From positions 1,612,001 to 1,676,000 of the forward strand of contig OOIN01000005.1 of NCBI GenBank assembly GCA_900323505.1: DNA of 64,000 nucleotides. Reading direction: 5' to 3'. The translations under genes were made by a program, and so were the position numbers. Numbering within the stretch: position 1 is the first letter of the stretch; the number at the start of each line of letters is the position of its first letter. This stretch comes from Ustilago trichophora. Taxonomy: Eukaryota > Basidiomycota > Ustilaginomycetes > Ustilaginales > Ustilaginaceae. Of this stretch, positions 62,531-64,000 are shown in pieces. The notes beneath the pieces are model-generated. The model was given only the letters and a program-made list of their open reading frames with translations, was not told the DNA's origin and did no database searches.

Positions 62531-64000
62531 TCATGAGGTCGTGGGAGCAGCTGCGGATCCGACCTTGATGCCGAGCTTGGCAAGCTGACCCGTCAGCACG
62601 TGTCGAGCAAAAGCGGACTGTACGACGTTGGTTCTGTCCAAGCAATCCAAGCACGACACCCTAAACACACCAGTCTGCCTGCTCAGTACTTCGACTCTGT
62701 CTCCGTTGCCTGTGTCATCCGTACGTTGGTGGTAGTATTCCATCTCGCCTAGCGTTTGTTCCATCTGACCAATCAGCTTAGCCACGTTTTCAAACTTCAT
62801 ACCAGAGCATTCTTTGTGGAAGTCGAAGTCAACGTAATGCAGCTTTGTCCGGTCCCACGTCTTTCCTGTCTCCTTGGATGGGTCCTCCGTTCGGAGATTC
62901 TCGACAGCCTCGCGGTAAGCCTTGGAGATGCACCCTTCCTTGCCGCCTTGTTCGGCGAGGTTGACGCAGGTGATGGAACCATACCTGTCAACCAGAACGG
63001 AAAAGTGCTTGCGACACGCTTCGGTGTTCTCGGCATCGGTGCGTTCGAGCACAGGTGGAGGTTTGAGCGCAAACGGACTCTGCGACCAGTACAGTGGGAT
63101 GGATCCTCGGATCTGTACGAAGCACAAGGCGTCTCCCACCAAGCTGGGAGCAGATTTGGGCGAAGACAGGCTGCGAAGGACGTAGATGATCTGCTCGGTC
63201 TCGACAAAGTTGGCGACTCGACCGGCTTCGTTTATGCCTCGGCGCTGATATCGCAAGCCAGCTCGCTCTTTTGATCGTCGTGAAATGACCATCATCTGAC
63301 AGCGTAGCACTGCATTAGCATCGTCGGCTCCAGATGAAGCGCCGTCATCTTTGGTGACCTCATCGATGGGCTGTATAGGCAAGTTGACAGTCTGCACATA
63401 GCCTTGCATGACGGGCAGAATGTAAGCGTGCAGGCCGGCGTGGATGAGATCCTTCGACATGTGCTCGTTGTGCCAGAAACGTCGATCGGCCCTCCTCCAC
63501 AGCGGAAGATTCGGATAGGGCTCAGCAAGCAAAGGAAAGGCAGCCGGTCGTTGCGAGTCCGAGTCCGATACCTGTGAATTACGAACTTGGTGTGTAGACT
63601 GCGAACCAGGTCGCAAGCGAGGGCTTGAATCGGATTTTGGATTGCTTTCAAGCGCGCGTCTCTTGTTCTGGAGCGAGGTGGTAAGGTCAAAGTCGTGACT
63701 GTACCAGAACTCGCCGCGAGCCCAATACTTGGCCGTCTCCCTGACGGCTTTGTCTTCGAGCTCGGCCTGCTTGGCAGCATGCCATTGCTCCTCAGGCGTC
63801 ATTGTGACAGCTACAGAGTCGGTTGCGGCCATGGAATTTTGGACCTCAACTGGTGAGCGATAAGGGCCCGGCGCGGGAAGTTCGACAGCATCTGTCGATG
63901 CTTCCGAGGCGTCGGCTATCTGTGACTGCGCAAGAGCATCCTCAGAGATGGTCTCGATGCGTCCATCAGAGACAGCTCTGGCAGCACGCGTCAACCACGG
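62531..64000 (-). CDS. SAC-domain phosphoinositide phosphatase, 5' part outside the window, C-terminus truncated
   Basis: The frame is open from the right edge, with no ATG near it, so the gene starts beyond 64000; about 489 codons are seen. SAC features are clear: PLWRRADRRFWHNEHMSKDLI, YILPVMQGYVQTV, RAGLRYQRRGINEAGRVANFVETEQII, GSIPLYWSQ, RYGSITCVNLAEQGGKE, LHYVDFDFHKEC and the catalytic CX5R motif CLDCLDRTNVVQ. Normal SAC domains continue for a further 60-150 residues with a W.DN.D..S..Y.GT.ALK block. Here the frame stops about 30 residues after the motif (KVGSAAAPTTS). No spliced continuation was found before the oxidase gene. It would hydrolyse PtdIns phosphates if functional. Confidence 0.85.
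   Translation of the reverse strand, partial: PWLTRAARAVSDGRIETISEDALAQSQIADASEASTDAVELPAPGPYRSPVEVQNSMAATDSVAVTMTPEEQWHAAKQAELEDKAVRETAKYWARGEFWYSHDFDLTTSLQNKRRALESNPKSDSSPRLRPGSQSTHQVRNSQVSDSDSQRPAAFPLLAEPYPNLPLWRRADRRFWHNEHMSKDLIHAGLHAYILPVMQGYVQTVNLPIQPIDEVTKDDGASSGADDANAVLRCQMMVISRRSKERAGLRYQRRGINEAGRVANFVETEQIIYVLRSLSSPKSAPSLVGDALCFVQIRGSIPLYWSQSPFALKPPPVLERTDAENTEACRKHFSVLVDRYGSITCVNLAEQGGKEGCISKAYREAVENLRTEDPSKETGKTWDRTKLHYVDFDFHKECSGMKFENVAKLIGQMEQTLGEMEYYHQRTDDTGNGDRVEVLSRQTGVFRVSCLDCLDRTNVVQSAFARHVLTGQLAKLGIKVGSAAAPTTS

Overview
This window looks like nuclear DNA from a basidiomycete fungus, most likely a smut-type member of the Ustilaginomycetes (Ustilago, Sporisorium or Pseudozyma relatives). 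The evidence is long single-exon genes, few short GT..AG introns of about 65-190 bp, CT-rich leaders, spacers of 0.3-3.8 kb, and protein families typical of Basidiomycota (Sam37/metaxin-like, DUF3074, arrestin-fold, RTA1, Zn2Cys6 regulator, chitin deacetylase). The placement rests on gene style and families, not on a database search.

Layout. 0.8-10.6 kb: ABHD12/BEM46-type hydrolase, a large F-box/LRR protein, a Sam37/metaxin-like protein, pterin-4a-carbinolamine dehydratase and a HEATR6/DUF4042 HEAT-repeat protein. 10.6-17.4 kb: a small Cys-rich ORF, a Ser/Thr-rich surface protein, HMG-CoA lyase and an RGS-domain membrane protein. 17.4-21.2 kb is a 3.8-kb gene-poor stretch. 21.2-30.5 kb: DUF3074 protein, arrestin-fold protein, secreted trypsin-like protease, ITPase (HAM1) and an allantoate-permease-type MFS transporter. 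32.5-36.8 kb: class II DAHP synthase with a broken reading frame, then a large secreted protein without a recognised domain. 38.4-46.5 kb: GRAMD4-like membrane protein, small P-loop kinase, rhodanese-methyltransferase fusion and uridine kinase/UPRT. 46.7-54.3 kb: DAP1-like haem protein, CFAP20-domain protein, GPI-type chitin deacetylase, TMA16 and an RTA1 protein. 54.9-64 kb: Zn2Cys6 regulator, two tandem intron-containing tRNA-Gln(CUG) genes, a peroxisomal-type fatty alcohol oxidase and the 3' part of a SAC phosphatase gene that stops just past its catalytic motif.

Most genes are unrelated housekeeping or cell-surface functions; no biosynthetic cluster, transposon, CRISPR array or obvious new multi-gene system was found. 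Loose themes are peroxisome and mitochondrion targeting (HMG-CoA lyase with a presequence and a C-terminal AKL; fatty alcohol oxidase ending ARL), and secretion or wall functions (protease, chitin deacetylase, Ser/Thr-rich protein, 770-residue secreted protein).

The points most worth checking are the DAHP synthase frame break at 33540, the truncated SAC domain, a CFAP20-domain gene in an apparently non-flagellated fungus, the rhodanese-methyltransferase fusion without a rhodanese cysteine, the perfect 25-bp inverted repeat in the promoter shared by the F-box and metaxin-like genes, and a TACTGTAC-type word recurring in spacers.
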